A stretch of DNA of 64,000 nt from Stemphylium vesicarium (Eukaryota > Ascomycota > Dothideomycetes > Pleosporales > Pleosporaceae). The notes beneath the pieces were generated by a model. The model saw nothing but the letters and a program-made list of their open reading frames with translations. It was not told the DNA's origin and did no database searches. Where the stretch lies: positions 50,583 to 114,582 of the forward strand of contig QXCR01000097.1 of assembly GCA_004380135.1 (NCBI GenBank), read 5' to 3'. The translations under genes were made by a program, and so were the position numbers. Below are positions 11,489-23,255 of the stretch, piece after piece. Every line of letters begins with the position of its first letter. Positions within the stretch are counted from its first letter, which is position 1.

Positions 11489-14400
11489 CTAAGAGGCATT
11501 CGCATTATTCGTACTAACCGTCCTCTTCCATCCAGCCCATCCCCACCCCCCACCCGCAGGTTCCTTGGGCACGGGACTCGGCGTAACAGCAGGCGTACCC
11601 GTAGGCGTATTAAACGGGCTGCCAGCACCACTAGCACCCCCACTTCCCGGACTACCATTAACCTGCTGACCGCTCATAACGCGCTTCATGCCCTCGAACC
11701 TCCCCCTCAACTCCTCAAGTTCCTGGCGCGCAACCGCCTCAGCCGTCTTCGCGTTGACGAGTTCGAGCAGCAAGGCCTCGCTGTCGGCGGGACTGTTGTT
11801 TTCAGTCGCGAGCACGGATTGCGTAGCAAGTGACGATGAGCGCTTGGCGAAAGGTGCGGGGGCGGAGAATTGGCGTTCGGATTTTTGCGAATTTGTGCGG
11901 CCGAGGCGGAGCTCGCGTAGACCGCCGGATACGCTGTCTGAGGTTGTGGAGCGCGAGAGTGAGGGTGGTGTGTCCATACCGTTTGTGTTGTCGGTGCCGG
12001 TCCATGATGCGGCGGCGGATTGCTTTCGCGCGTTTTGGCGGAGCTCTTGGATCGTTTTTTCGTGGCGTTGGTTTTGGTTGTAGCTGTCTTGTAGCCGGTG
12101 TCTTGTGTCTTTGAGGGCGTCCCGTGCGATCTGGAGCTCGGCGTCGCGGTCGTTGAGATCCCGTGCGAGGGAATTGGCACGTAGTGTTTCGTTTGCGAGT
12201 TGCTCTTTTGTCCGCGTAAGGTTATCTCGGAGGAGCTCTTTGGTTTCAAACATGGATGAAGCACGGTGATGCGCTTGCGTTTCTGGGAAGCGGGATTCCA
12301 GTGTGTCCACAATCTCCGAAGCCTCTTCTGTCAGTTCGACTGCAGGACTTTCTTCAGATGCAGGGACAGCAGTGGAAGCTGTAATGGTAGTCCGCCTTCG
12401 CGACGCTCGTGTTGATGGAGCGGCGAGTGTGGATGTCTTCTTTCGGACCTTGTCCACTACTGTCCGCACAATACGGTGGTCTTCGTGGCGATCCTCGCGT
12501 TGCTTTTGCAACGCTGCTTCGAGCTCGCTATTCTGTCTTTGTAGCTGGCTCACAGACATGAGCAGCTGCTCAATCTGGTAGTGTAAATCACGGTCTTTTG
12601 AAGAAGCGCCCATGGCCATGGAGCCGTGACCCGACTTCATCGACAGAGCGTCTCCATTGGAAGCTCGCGAAATGTCCGTCATGGCTGTACTTTGGGTCAT
12701 GGCCGAGGCGTCTGAATCGGCAGTTGAGTTGAGTGTGGAAGCAAGGCTTTGTTTCGAGGCTGAGCGCCTGAGGAAACTGACAGGCCGCGAAGGGGCGGAA
12801 AGACCCGGGCTGAGTGAAACGGATTTAGTCGAAGAGTTGGAGGGGCCCCACAAACGTCCAAGGAATGACGATGCAGATTTCTGGACTTGTTGCTTGGAAG
12901 AATCCTTCTCCTGCGCCTCCTTGTACTGCTGCTCCAATCCCTGTAACCTTTCGCGCGTCACGTCGTTTGTGAAGCCAACAAAATCAGCGACTAATTCATC
13001 CGCAGACCCCGCGTTCCGACCGTACGGGTCCCAGAGTTGGCGCCCCAAAAGCAACTGCATTACATCCTCGAATTCGGTGAGGCCCAGGAGCTTTTGTTCA
13101 TTGCGCTTCATTAGCGCCAGCGCTACGCGCATGATTGTTTCGGAAGCACCCTCGGCGAATAAAACGTCGTAGATGCGGAAAAGCATGGGTAGAGGACACG
13201 TGACGGCGAAAAAGGAGAGGAACCATTGCGAAAGGTAGGCGGACTCGATGCCTAGCTCGTCAATGTGTTGGGCGAGCTGTGGCATGTGTTGGTGGAGCAG
13301 TTTCTGGAACTGGAAGATGCGGAGGTGAAGGCCGGAGAGATCGGGGAGGAAGCAGGAGCGAAGGTCGTAGTCTTCCATGAGTCTGCAATGGTTAGTGGGG
13401 GGGTGGGTAATGTAGAGAGTAATGCGACATACCTGACGAGCACGCAAAAGGCCTCCTTGTCGCCCATCTGCATTAGTAGGGGTCCAACGAGGAAGCCCAG
13501 GCCCTGGCAGTACCCAATCTTGTGGTCATACAAGCTGAAGCACTTGAGCACGCGACCGAGCATCTTCTGTCCCTCGCCCTCAGAGTCCTTGAACATCTCA
13601 ACACCCGGGAAACTTCTTCCGAGGTCCTTGTTGATGATGTTCTCGTAGGGGCTCGACTCGCCACATAGCGTGTCATACTGGTCTTCAATCAGCTTCTCCC
13701 GCGAGCCGGCTGCACTCTGCCACACAACGCCCCGCAATGGTGCTGGTATGCCTCCACGGATCTTATTCAGACACAGGGTGGGTAGCCGATGGACGGTTTG
13801 TGGATAGTCGCGGACAAGGGCGGCCCAGAACTCGAGTTCGGTCATGGGCGGTGGCGAGGGAAGCTGCGAGAAGCGCATTTGGGAGGTGTCATCCGCCACG
13901 AGGCGCTTCAGTTGGTTGAACGAGGGCGGGCGGGACTGGCTTCGTGCACGGGAGACTTTCATGTTGGATTTGGAGTTTGAGAGAATGGCCTCGTTTTCCT
14001 GCTCTAGACGTGCGAGGAGCAATGCCATGGCCTGCATGTGTTAGCAGACAATATTCCATTACAAGTCGTCTTAAGCCTACCTCTTCTTCGCCCTCGGGCT
14101 CCTGCTCCTCCTTTTTCTCGAGCTCGGCCCAGTCAACCTCTTCGCTTTTGCCTGAGCCGTTGCTTGTTCGTCTGCCCCTCGCCTCCTCCGTCTTGGGCGA
14201 AACGGGCGCGTCAGTGTCGCGCACGGAAATGGTCGGGCTTGTTGGGGCAGGCGCTTCGGCGCTGGTTTGGCTGTCGCGGCGTCCAAAAGCCTCGCGAATC
14301 TCGGTCGAGTTGGCTCGTGATGAGGCCCTCCGCTCCTCGACTATGATGTTTGGTCGCACCATTGATTCTCTTGCACTCTCCTCTTCTTCTGGGGTTCTGC

Positions 14401-14542
14401 CATCTGTCTCTGAAAGCGGCACGGTCACCATGGAGTCGGTCGGCACGTGTTTGGGGGATCGTTGGATGCTCTCTTCCATGCTGGGTGCCGCCATGGCTTC
14501 CTGGGGCTCCATGGTCGCAGTCGTGGTCATTACGTCCGTCAT
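11489..14542 (-). CDS. TBC-domain Rab GTPase-activating protein (Gyp5/EVI5-like)
   Basis: GTPase-activating protein for Rab/Ypt GTPases in vesicle traffic. Exons 14542-14081, 14031-13433 and 13382-11489 give 984 residues. Introns of 49 and 50 nt (14080-14032, 13432-13383) have GTAGGC and GTATGT donors and CTAAC branch sites. The N-terminal 200 residues are acidic and Ser-rich, and MALLLARLEQENE is typical of the Gyp5 group. The TBC domain runs from about residue 245 to 470: GIPAPLRGVVWQ (about 248), the arginine-finger motif INKDLGR (about 287-293) and the glutamine-finger motif YCQG (about 328). Both catalytic fingers are therefore present. The C-terminal third holds Ser-rich linkers and a long coiled coil (QLQRQNSELEAALQKQRED and later heptads). 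The gene ends in a Gly/Pro-rich tail. Confidence 0.93.
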
Positions 14543-16154
14543 GGTGTCTCACGCGGCAAGCATGAGGGTTATCTCGAGTTGAAGGATCGGGGATGGTCCG
14601 CGATGACGCTGCGGAAATTTGCAGTCCCCGCTGGCCGGCACGACAAGCAGCTACAACAAGGTCGGCGGTCGGTTCCGAATAACAAACGGTGCTGGTGTAG
14701 AGGGCGTTTCAAGGGTGTGAGATAGAGGGTTGCAGCTAAGGGATTGATTGAGTCGTGCACACACTGTGACTCTCTGGGTATTACTCCTCAGTCTCTGCTT
14801 TTGCACGCGCGCAACACGAGACGGCGCAAAGAAAGACGGGCAATGCGCAAAACACACCGAGCGAAGGGAGCGACGTGCAAAAAAGCGCGAACGACATATG
14901 GCAGCTATGGCGTGCCTCGAAAGGAGCATCAGGAGGCCCTGGACTAGTCGGCCTGCATTAGCTCTTATCGCGAAGCGGTCTGGTCAGGGTCAAGCGGTCC
15001 ACAATTGGACGCTCGCCTCACGACTTAATTAGCGACTGGACCAACTGCTGCTCCAGGGCCCGCATGGCCGCTACACCGACCAGCTCTCCGCCTTTCCTAT
15101 GGATCGAGACATTCATGCAACTTATTACTCGCTGTGCACCAAATGATGTCACCAGGACGCCCTCGTTGAATCGGCGTGGATGCATGCATCGAGCGCGCAT
15201 GGCGCCCACGAGGATGCACGCGACAGCAGCAAAAACATGGAGACGCGTGAAACCTGCATGGCGTCGTCGGCCAATTACCAGCAGCGACACCGTTTTGGCG
15301 GCTTACGTCCGCCAACGGCTGTTCGCATTGACGACAAGGCCTGCATTACTCCCACGACTCCTCCAGACGGCACTAGCCCCTTGGTCTTGGCTCCGCTTAT
15401 GCGGGACCGGGACGGAAGAAGGAAGTAGCACCTCAACACCTCCAGGGATCCTCACACTCTACTAGCTGACCGCCTCTTTCTTCACGGCACTTTTGGCTCC
15501 ACACGATCCGATCGTCTTCTCCAAACTCTGCTACAAACCTGATTTACCCGTGAGCCTAGATTTTGAGCATGCCGATCTGTGCTCTCTTCAGCCGACCAGT
15601 AAGCTGGACGAGATAACTATCGTTGATGAGAGACTTGAAGAAAGATTTGTGGTCGTATATATACTAATCAGGCTTGTGTTTTATGCGGAAGACTATCTAT
15701 GATGATCAACGGCAAAGCTACCTTACTAGAGCTTTTGCCGAAAGAGTGCTAAGAGTTGGACGACCACCGGTAAAATGGCCTAAGGATTTAGACCAACTTT
15801 CCAAGGGAGACCTTACACTTTACATCTCCTTCGTGGGCAATCGACTCATGTCAACGCCAACGTCACTAGGCTCTACGCCCGAACTCTCTCCCCGGTTACC
15901 CCCATCGCTTCAATCCCGATAAAAGAGGGGGGGAAAGCTCAGGTGAGCTTCCACAACTACGAAGAGCAACGTTGGAAAGGTGTAGAGAAATAAAGCGTCG
16001 ATAGGCACCGGGATCTCGAAGAGTAGCATCACACGTCTCGACTATCCTGCCTAAACAAGACACGACCAATCGTCCAACTCTGCTGTTCTTCTCCTGCTAA
16101 CCCCCAGTCAACTCTGCCTCCAACCAAGACCCCCCAGTCTCTCCATACTCAACC
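14543..16154. other. Intergenic region
   Basis: About 1.6 kb. Frames near 15064-15465 and 15493-15922 are open but show no family pattern and are more likely chance openings. The first part is the promoter of the TBC gene. Confidence 0.5.
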
Positions 16155-17915
16155 TCAAGCCTGAAACTTCCACCTCGGATGTCTATCCCCCAACGCCAAA
16201 TCCGCCACACTATCATGAAACCCGCCAAAATCCGGTCTCTCTACCAGCACCCTCTCCTTCTCCGCATTCTCCCTATTGAGTAACACCCACAACGCGCCCA
16301 CAACAGCCAAATTCGCCGCAAGATACCCCAGCGCAAAGCCATGGCCGAGCACATACCGTGGTCCCGCATCCGCCCTATACAACTGCGTGCCTAGCACAGC
16401 CCCCAGATTACCAATGCTAATCTGCAACGCATTCGCCGTCGCTCTTTTCGTCTGTCCACTGACGTTGATGGCGGGCCAGCATAGTACCAGCGCGACGGAC
16501 GGGTAAATACCCACAGCCGCGAAGAAAGTCCCGAGGTAGGAGATGCCTGGGCGGGCTTTCGGATCCGTGTTGGCGAGCAGGATGATGTAGCCGATGATTG
16601 CGAGGGCGGAGGTGGCGAGGATGAAGAGGGCGCGGCGGGCGAAGCGCTCGGAGAGTATGGCCCAGAAGATTGTGAAGAGCGTTGCCACGGCGTAGGGCGG
16701 GATGGTGAGGAGTTGGGATTGCGCGGATGTGTAGCCCATGTCGCGGATGATTGTGGGCTAGAAGAAAGTAAAGATTCACAATTAGCATCTTGAGTACGGT
16801 AAGAGTATTAGGCGGGAACGTACCAGAAATAGCGATAGTGTGTAGAGTGGCAGACTCATGGTATGGAAAGCAAAAGCATACAGCCACACTTTGACGTCTT
16901 TGGTAGCGAGCAAAACTTCAGCCCATGAGAATTTCTCGTCGTTCGTCGCGTCGCTGTCGGCTTTGAGACGGGCTTGTATGAAGGCCCGCTCTTCCTTGTT
17001 CAGCCAACTGACGGTGTTAGGGTAGTTTGAAATGAACCAGTATGCAACCACTGCGATGACGATGGTGAGTAGACCTTCCTGATGTGATGTTAGCTTACAT
17101 CTTGCTAAAAGCATAGAAATACTTACCAAGATGAAGATCCAACGCCATCCAGCGTACCCTCCCACGTTGCGCATGTGCGCAATCCCATATGCAAGAATCT
17201 TAACGCCTCAGTACATCTCATTCCAGTACCCTTCATGCGTGGGGGATACCTACACCACCAAACGCTCCCGCAAGCGAAGCGCAGCTAAAAAAGAGCGAAA
17301 TGCGATACTGCCGCTCATTGCGCTTATACCACATACTCAGATAATACACCACACCCGGAAACAGTCCAGACTCTGCCACACCAAGGCTGGGCACAAGTCA
17401 GCTTCCTCGTCTCCGCCAAATCGACTCATCCGATCCGTGGACTTACAAAAACCGCACAATGAAGAATCCAGTCAGATTCTGCGTAACGCCCATGAGCGTC
17501 GAAACGATGCCCCAGACGAGCGTCAGCGTCGGCAGCCAAAACTTTGGCGTCGTCCGCTTGAGCACAATGTTGCATGGGATCTCGAAGAGCACGTAGCCGA
17601 TGAAGTAGAGGGTTAGGCCGGTGAGGTATTGGTTCCCGGTCATACCGAGGTCTTCAGTGAGGCCCTCGATGCGCGCATTGGCAACTAGCAGTGCGTTAGT
17701 CTGACTATCGACAAGAGCACGTTCGATAGTGGGCAAATACCATTGCTGCGGTCCAAGAAAGATAAAAGGTACAGAATCGACACTGCGGGGAGAAGTCTCA
17801 AGTCCAGCCTTCGAAGCAACTTCTTCTCGCTGATAGCGTTTGGAGGGATTTCGACATCGGATTCAGATGCGTTGGAGGCATTGACCGCGTCATGCTTTTC
17901 TAACGGCGCAGCCAT
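16155..17915 (-). CDS. MFS permease, anion:cation symporter (DAL5) family
   Basis: Plasma-membrane transporter of the family that carries allantoate, nicotinate, pantothenate and other organic anions; the substrate is not predictable here. Six exons (17915-17741, 17684-17447, 17386-17254, 17198-17127, 17078-16824, 16757-16155) give 491 residues in frame. Introns are 48-66 nt. Joining restores family motifs: LLSFLDRSN in TM1, NARIEGLTEDLGMTGNQY, FEIPCN, then LGVAESGLFPGVVYYLSMWY, GWRWIFILEG, and TIIRDMGYTSAQSQLLTIPPY opening the C-terminal half. Twelve hydrophobic segments are expected. The acidic, Ser-rich N-terminus is cytosolic. Confidence 0.92.
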
Positions 17916-18538
17916 TCTCGTTCTGACTTTGGGACTGGACTGGAAATTGCGAATCGACTCAGCTCGCCCTTCAGCGATTGAGCGAAGACCCTGAGCTATA
18001 TATTCACTCGCTTAGAACCCTTCGGTCCATATTTCCCCAATGACGCAAGAACGTGGGTTGAGCAGCTCAGTCGCCCGCACCGTCATGGCCAAGCAGTGGT
18101 GAAAGGCACGCGGGCGGAATTCGCGAGTCGTCATTGGAGCGCGTCAAGGTCCGCGTCCAATGTAAGAGCTGAGAGGGAGATGTCGCCCCTGCACAGTCGC
18201 AGAATGTGTCGAGAGGTTGCAAGGGCTTATCGTGTTCCGTCGTACACGAAATCGAGGGGTGCTATGTCGTGATCGCGGATCACGCGTGCTAGCCGTGTCG
18301 AGTAAAGACGCGGAACACCATATCGGGAATTGCTGCAGATGGCACATGAGAAACTCAAAAGACATATGGTATGAAACCAATACCGCTGTATGCCTTTGGA
18401 CCTACTGGAAAATATTCCCGATGCTTCGAATCATGTCGTATGGCTTTGGTGGTTCGGTGATGTACGCGTTCTGTAGAAGATGCGCAAACAGCCTAAACCC
18501 TGATATACGCATGGAGACACCATACACCTGAAAGGTCC
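17916..18538. other. Intergenic region
   Basis: About 0.6 kb: promoter of the DAL5-type permease and the 3' region of the next minus-strand gene. Nothing else was recognised. Confidence 0.5.
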
Positions 18539-20092
18539 TCATTTTCCGTCTTCTCTATCTTTCACCCACATCCTATACTCCAAAGATACATCAGCTCCGT
18601 GAACAAGATGGTTAAACAATGCTTCTGCCAGTCCGTCCTTGCTTGGCTCCCACCAAGCGCCTATGTCGGAGTCTGGACCACCGTCTGGACCAGGGTGTGG
18701 GCCATACCAGGAATAACCAAGATAACTCCAGAGTTCCACATGTTCAAGACTCAGGCCCGTCCGCAGTGCATCCAGAAAGTCGGTCCATATAGCTATTAAA
18801 GTAGCTGGCATACAAACTTCAGGGCCAAGGTTGTCACGTCCCCAGGCTGGAAAGTCTATGCATCCCAATCGAAGGTTTGTCAAGGTCTCGGAGTGACTGA
18901 GGAGGAGATCTCGTAGGTGGGCTTCGCTGAAATTGAAGTGCCCCAAAGACAGTTTCTGCAACTTGGGCCATATTCGGCCGGAGCCTAAGCCGTCACGGCA
19001 TGCTAACGAAGCCCTCATACGGCCTTTTAGTGGGAGCCTTACTAGACTATGGTGCAAGGAATCGAGATTGATGAGACCATGGAGGAAGAATCGCAAGGTT
19101 TTGAAGAACGACTTTTCTTCCTCCATGCTATATGTTTTCCGACCTCTGTTCGAGCTCTTTGTCGTGATCGTCATGTGAAGGCTTGTGAGATTTGTTTTAA
19201 CTGTGACATCCGGCAGATCTAGACGGAATACTGAATTTACGTCCGAGTCGCCCCAACTTCGACTGCTGTATGCTTCGTCTGTATGCCCACGTGGTAGGAA
19301 CGCCAGCCAGGAGACGTTTTCAACGCGAAGCTTCTTCACACTAGCCAGGTCCATCATGAGGGTACACCAGAGCTCGTGAACACCTGGTCCCAGATAATGA
19401 TAAGTGGTAAAGTAAAGAGAAGATCCTCTGTTGAATGGGTCTTCCGGATGAGGCGAGCTGGACAATCGGCCGCATCTCCATGCCTTCCGACGCTCGAAAC
19501 CAAAGCGTCCATTCACAATGGTGATCTTTTCCAAGTCGGATAGTTTTGCCAACGTCTTCGGCAACGTCCTCGGGCTCGCTGTAACCAGTGAGAAACTTGT
19601 TATCTTCGTGAGCACGTTTGAGATACCGGTCGCGTTACTGCCGCATTAATCTTTGGTCGGCAGGTGTATGTATGGGAGTTCCCAGGAAATGCAGTGTTTG
19701 CATGAAGTTCTCTTTGTGTACCCACTGATTGGTAAGATGAGAGCCCACCGATTCCCATCCCACACTATGCATTTTACATATTTCCTCAACTTCTCATCTT
19801 CTGCCAGGCTCTTCAATCTGTCTACGCTCTTGTTACTCGCGTGAATCTTGATTGTTCGAAAAAGCTCAGCGCCAGCAATGTCCGCCAACGTTCGTGAAGC
19901 GAGTCGATAATTGCAAAGATCTTCGTTTTGACAGTAGCCCACGATGATCCGATGAACTTCCGGTGGTATGAATGCACTGGTGGCAAATTCTGCTGAATCG
20001 TTTGAGATTTTTGCCTCGATCTTCTGCGAGGCGCCGTCTTCTGGGTTTTGTGCGGTGTCCTGGACGCCAGAGTTTACGGATACCTCGCTCAT
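18539..20092 (-). CDS. F-box-like protein
   Basis: Probable substrate-recognition protein of an SCF-type ubiquitin ligase. The frame is interrupted by one TAA (19648-19646) with coding sequence in the same frame on both sides. I place an 84-nt intron at 19721-19638 (donor GTACAC, acceptor GGCAG), which removes the stop and preserves frame; the product is then 489 residues. The F-box-like segment is FIPPEVHRIIVGYCQNEDL followed by CNYRLASRTLADIAGAELFRT (about residues 43-85). The remainder alternates Leu-rich stretches (LSDLEKITIVNGRF, LTSLHMTI, LQKLSLGHFNF, LTNLRLGCIDF), like degenerate leucine-rich repeats. Start 20092 has context ACC ATG; a longer reading to 20305 is less likely. The weak donor leaves a chance that this is a nonsense-mutated copy. 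Confidence 0.65.
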
Positions 20093-20600
20093 GGTAGTAG
20101 TGAATACGCGCAGAGAGCTGCCCTCGGGTGCTCGGCCGGGCTGCAGTCCGTGTTTGCAAGGATTAGCGCCCCAGCAGCAGTCTGTCGGTATGCCTTGTTG
20201 CGGATGATACGCGATTGTAATCGGTGCTGAATTGATGAATGACGCGAGGATTGCTGCGAGAGACGATGTTGTAGAGCCAGAACCGGAGTGTGTCAACAAG
20301 AACACTGAGGACTAGGAAGCGACGGTGCGTCACTAGCGCGCCTTCATAGGGCTACCTACCTGGGCAGCAAGTCTGCAACCGTACATCGCGACACTAAGAC
20401 ACCGCAGAACTGATGCAATTGTTATCACAATATATGAGGATCTGGAAGACACCATGTATACAATTTCATGGCATTGTAATATGCAACGCTTGTACCTGCA
20501 CTATGTACGTATAGGTGTTGCCGACTCTGCACCGTATATGCATCAACGGACCTCAAAATCGAGGGAGTTGACCGCTACCTTCAGCTTAGCTAAGCCTTCC
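20093..20600. other. Intergenic region
   Basis: About 0.5 kb holding the promoter of the F-box-like gene and the 3' end of the next gene. Nothing else was recognised. Confidence 0.5.
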
Positions 20601-21347
20601 TCACCATATATCACAACCTCCCTCCTGCCCCCCCTCTCGATCCTTCACAACCCTCTGAGCCGGCAATCGTCCAAACGCCCCAAGCCACCTCTCCGCGATC
20701 GCAACCACATGGAACCATCTCACCCACTTCCATCCTCCTTGCCTGAATTCATGCAGAAGGATATGGGCGCATATGTGTATCTCCCTTCTAGACTTTACCA
20801 GCATTGCTGTGCTCGTCTTCTCGGATACAACGTACTCACTCTTCTTTGCCCCAGTTAGCGAAGGTAACCTGCGAAGCGCAGAATGAAGTCGAAATTTGTG
20901 ATTGTAGAAATCGTTCTGCATAGTGCGATCGTTGGAAGGAGGATGGATGTAGCCAGAGGAAAGACCGAAAATGCCCCAGCCAAAGGACTCTTGGGGCAGA
21001 GAACCGGGTGCTAAGATCTCTTCGAGTACAACGACTGTCGTTTCCCAAAGGTTTTTAAAGAGGTGCAGATCGTCTCTTGCAGGGCCGTCTGGTTGCGCGC
21101 TGTTGATAGAATCTTGGGCTGCGGCTAGGGAAAGAGCAAAGTCTTTGGCGGGTAGTGTCTCGCAACCTTGACGTAATCGTGGTTGGGAAGCGCGTATGAA
21201 GACAGTTGTCTTACGTGTTGTAGTGTGTGGACCGTTTTGTGCAACCGGTTCTTTCGCATGATCAAGCAGGTAGAAAAAGCGCTCAGTCCTGGTAACCTCA
21301 TCCTTAGTGGGCGTGGACGGTGTTGTGTGAGAACATTGTGTCGACAT
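20601..21347 (-). CDS. Uncharacterised protein, 248 residues
   Basis: Single open frame starting at an ATG. I do not recognise a family. Composition is that of a soluble protein. A mixed helical middle contains LHLFKNLWETTVVVLEEIL, and a tryptophan-rich C-terminal region contains GGWKWVRWFHVVAIAERWL. No signal peptide or membrane segment stands out. It may be a lineage-specific gene or part of a spliced gene. No partner is evident; the neighbours are an F-box-like gene and a membrane-protein gene on the same strand. Confidence 0.45.
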   Translation of the reverse strand: MSTQCSHTTPSTPTKDEVTRTERFFYLLDHAKEPVAQNGPHTTTRKTTVFIRASQPRLRQGCETLPAKDFALSLAAAQDSINSAQPDGPARDDLHLFKNLWETTVVVLEEILAPGSLPQESFGWGIFGLSSGYIHPPSNDRTMQNDFYNHKFRLHSALRRLPSLTGAKKSEYVVSEKTSTAMLVKSRREIHICAHILLHEFRQGGWKWVRWFHVVAIAERWLGAFGRLPAQRVVKDREGGQEGGCDIW

Positions 21348-21809
21348 ATGCGGCCTAGTCCATGCGGGGTGTACTCCCTAGAGTTTTTCGAAAGCAGTGG
21401 AACAACTGACAGGAAGGAGTTGTGGTGGCTACCGGGAGCTTTTAACACCGGATGGGCTTAGAGTGGAGTGAAATAAGTCTCAGGGTCGCTGCGTTCGTGA
21501 GACATCGAAAGTCAATGTGAATGACAGCTAGCCACGGTGAATGTCGCTCGTTTAGATGGCGCCACACAGATAATTTAATCCAGGTCTGACTGATCGGGAG
21601 AGGATGTTGTCGAAAAAGGTCAGCTTCGCGGGCTTCGCTCCCACTCTGTCGATTGCTCTTTTCGGTATGATTCGTGGAGAGAACAATTCTTTCGTGGTGT
21701 CGGTGGACCATGGAACAGCGGATTCGCAGCCATTCACATCCGGCACATTGCCACAGAACCCACCCAGTCGTTACGGTACCCTTCTCGCGGGTTCGTGGTC
21801 ATCAGCAGC
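21348..21809. other. Intergenic region
   Basis: About 0.46 kb between two minus-strand genes. No feature was recognised beyond the likely promoter and 3' UTR. Confidence 0.5.
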
Positions 21810-23255
21810 TCATTCAGGTATGCGAAATTTTCCAAGGCTAAGGATACTGCCCCTCGTGAAGCTATTTCTGAAGCTGTCGCGTAGCTGAAGCTTGGGTGGG
21901 CCTTCGTACTGTTGGTGGACCGATACCGTCTGCATGATCTGACCACCCGGCGTTGATGGTGCCTCCTCCATATCCGTGAGCACAATCTTGCGAGGCGAAG
22001 TATTAGCCTCCAAGTCAATCTCATCAGGCCCTACAATATGTGAGGTCATGCCACCAATATCTGTAGGCACCAGATCAGACGGGCTTAGGCTACGTCGATG
22101 ACCGCGTCGATTTTTGCGCTTCTGCTCGCTATTTGATGGGTAGTAGCGCGGCGGGCGACCTTCACGGGGCTCATCTGCGAATCCGAGATGCCACATCAAA
22201 TGGCGGACTAATGGCCGGAAGGTCGCGATACTGCCTGCGGTGATTCCGATGCCTGGTTCAACCGTACTCCATAGGGCGACGTCGGTTGTAGCATCTAGAA
22301 GATAGTTGGTCAGCGAAGCGCGGACAGCGATACATGAGTACATACAAAGAAAGTCGGGACCTTCCGCAAGTGTATGTAGGTAGCCCATCCGAATGACTGT
22401 GCCTGTGCTTCCACTTGGAGGATGTTAGGACTTCAATGTAAGCTTATGATGCGGTCGACGTACATTGCTGCAAAAGCGAGAATGCCTGCCACCAACAGTT
22501 TCGTTTTCTTCTTCATGTCCAGTCCCCAGACAATGAAGAAGGGAAGCAAACCAAAAGCCCAGTCTGCTATAGCATTAACCGCGGCGAGAGCATAGCTAAT
22601 ACCCAGTGTAGGGCCCTTTGCTATACACTTGTTCGAGGCCGGGTGCACATTCCAGAACACAGATACTGAGCTTGATTAGCACAGTCGGGGTAACGGGCAT
22701 TAGGGCTTTCTCACTAGGAAGACATTGGAGCAGGACCAGGAAGAAATAAATAAGCCCGCAGAGAATGGTACCTGCCATTAGTATCCTGATGCACCAAATG
22801 TGCCATCGCTCAATCGCAACCCGGAGGTAAAAATAACCGATGGCGAACTTGAGGAGACAATTCGTCAACACATAGAACAGCTCACACAAGTACCAGAACT
22901 GTGCTTGTTTAGTGATTGGCTGTCTCATGATCATTGTCTACTAACCAGAAGGGCAGTCTTTGCATCGCTGTCGCTGAGGTTCCATCGATGTCGTCCTGTA
23001 CCATGGATCGCTGCTACAATCTGGCATGGCAGATATACCGTAAACATGGCCTGTTGAGACAGGTTAGCATTGCAATGCGACAGCGCGATTGTTGTGGGTG
23101 CGTACTAGTGCCGCAACCATATACGAGTCATCCTTTCCCCATGTTTTCATCAAGCTTGCGCGTACATAAACTCGAAGACAAACGGTCAACCATGTCAGGA
23201 CGAAGAATAATGTTGCCACAGCAAACACTTCGGAACTGCGATCGTCTTTGCCCAT
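21810..23255 (-). CDS. Integral membrane protein, fungal rhodopsin-like/Pth11-related
   Basis: Seven-transmembrane protein of the large Pezizomycotina rhodopsin-like/SAT4 group, some members of which are GPCR-like (Pth11). Ligand unknown. Six exons: 23255-23106, 23050-22946, 22898-22715, 22665-22464, 22413-22346 and 22294-21810, about 397 residues. Introns are 47-55 nt with GT..AG ends and mostly CTAAC-type branches. Joining restores family motifs: WGKDDSYMVAA after TM1, TALLFWYLCELFYVLT, LLQCLP then FWNVHPASNKC, the polar loop before ADWAFGLLPFFIVWGL, and ATTDVALWSTVEPGIGI in the last TM region. Start 23255 is the first in-frame ATG below an upstream stop; an extra 5' exon is possible. The cytosolic tail (about 110 residues) is basic and Ser/Pro-rich. 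Confidence 0.87.

Noticed and set aside
15064..15465. Plus-strand 133-codon frame, possible small secreted protein
   Set aside because: No signal peptide, no motif, overlaps equally long frames in other phases.
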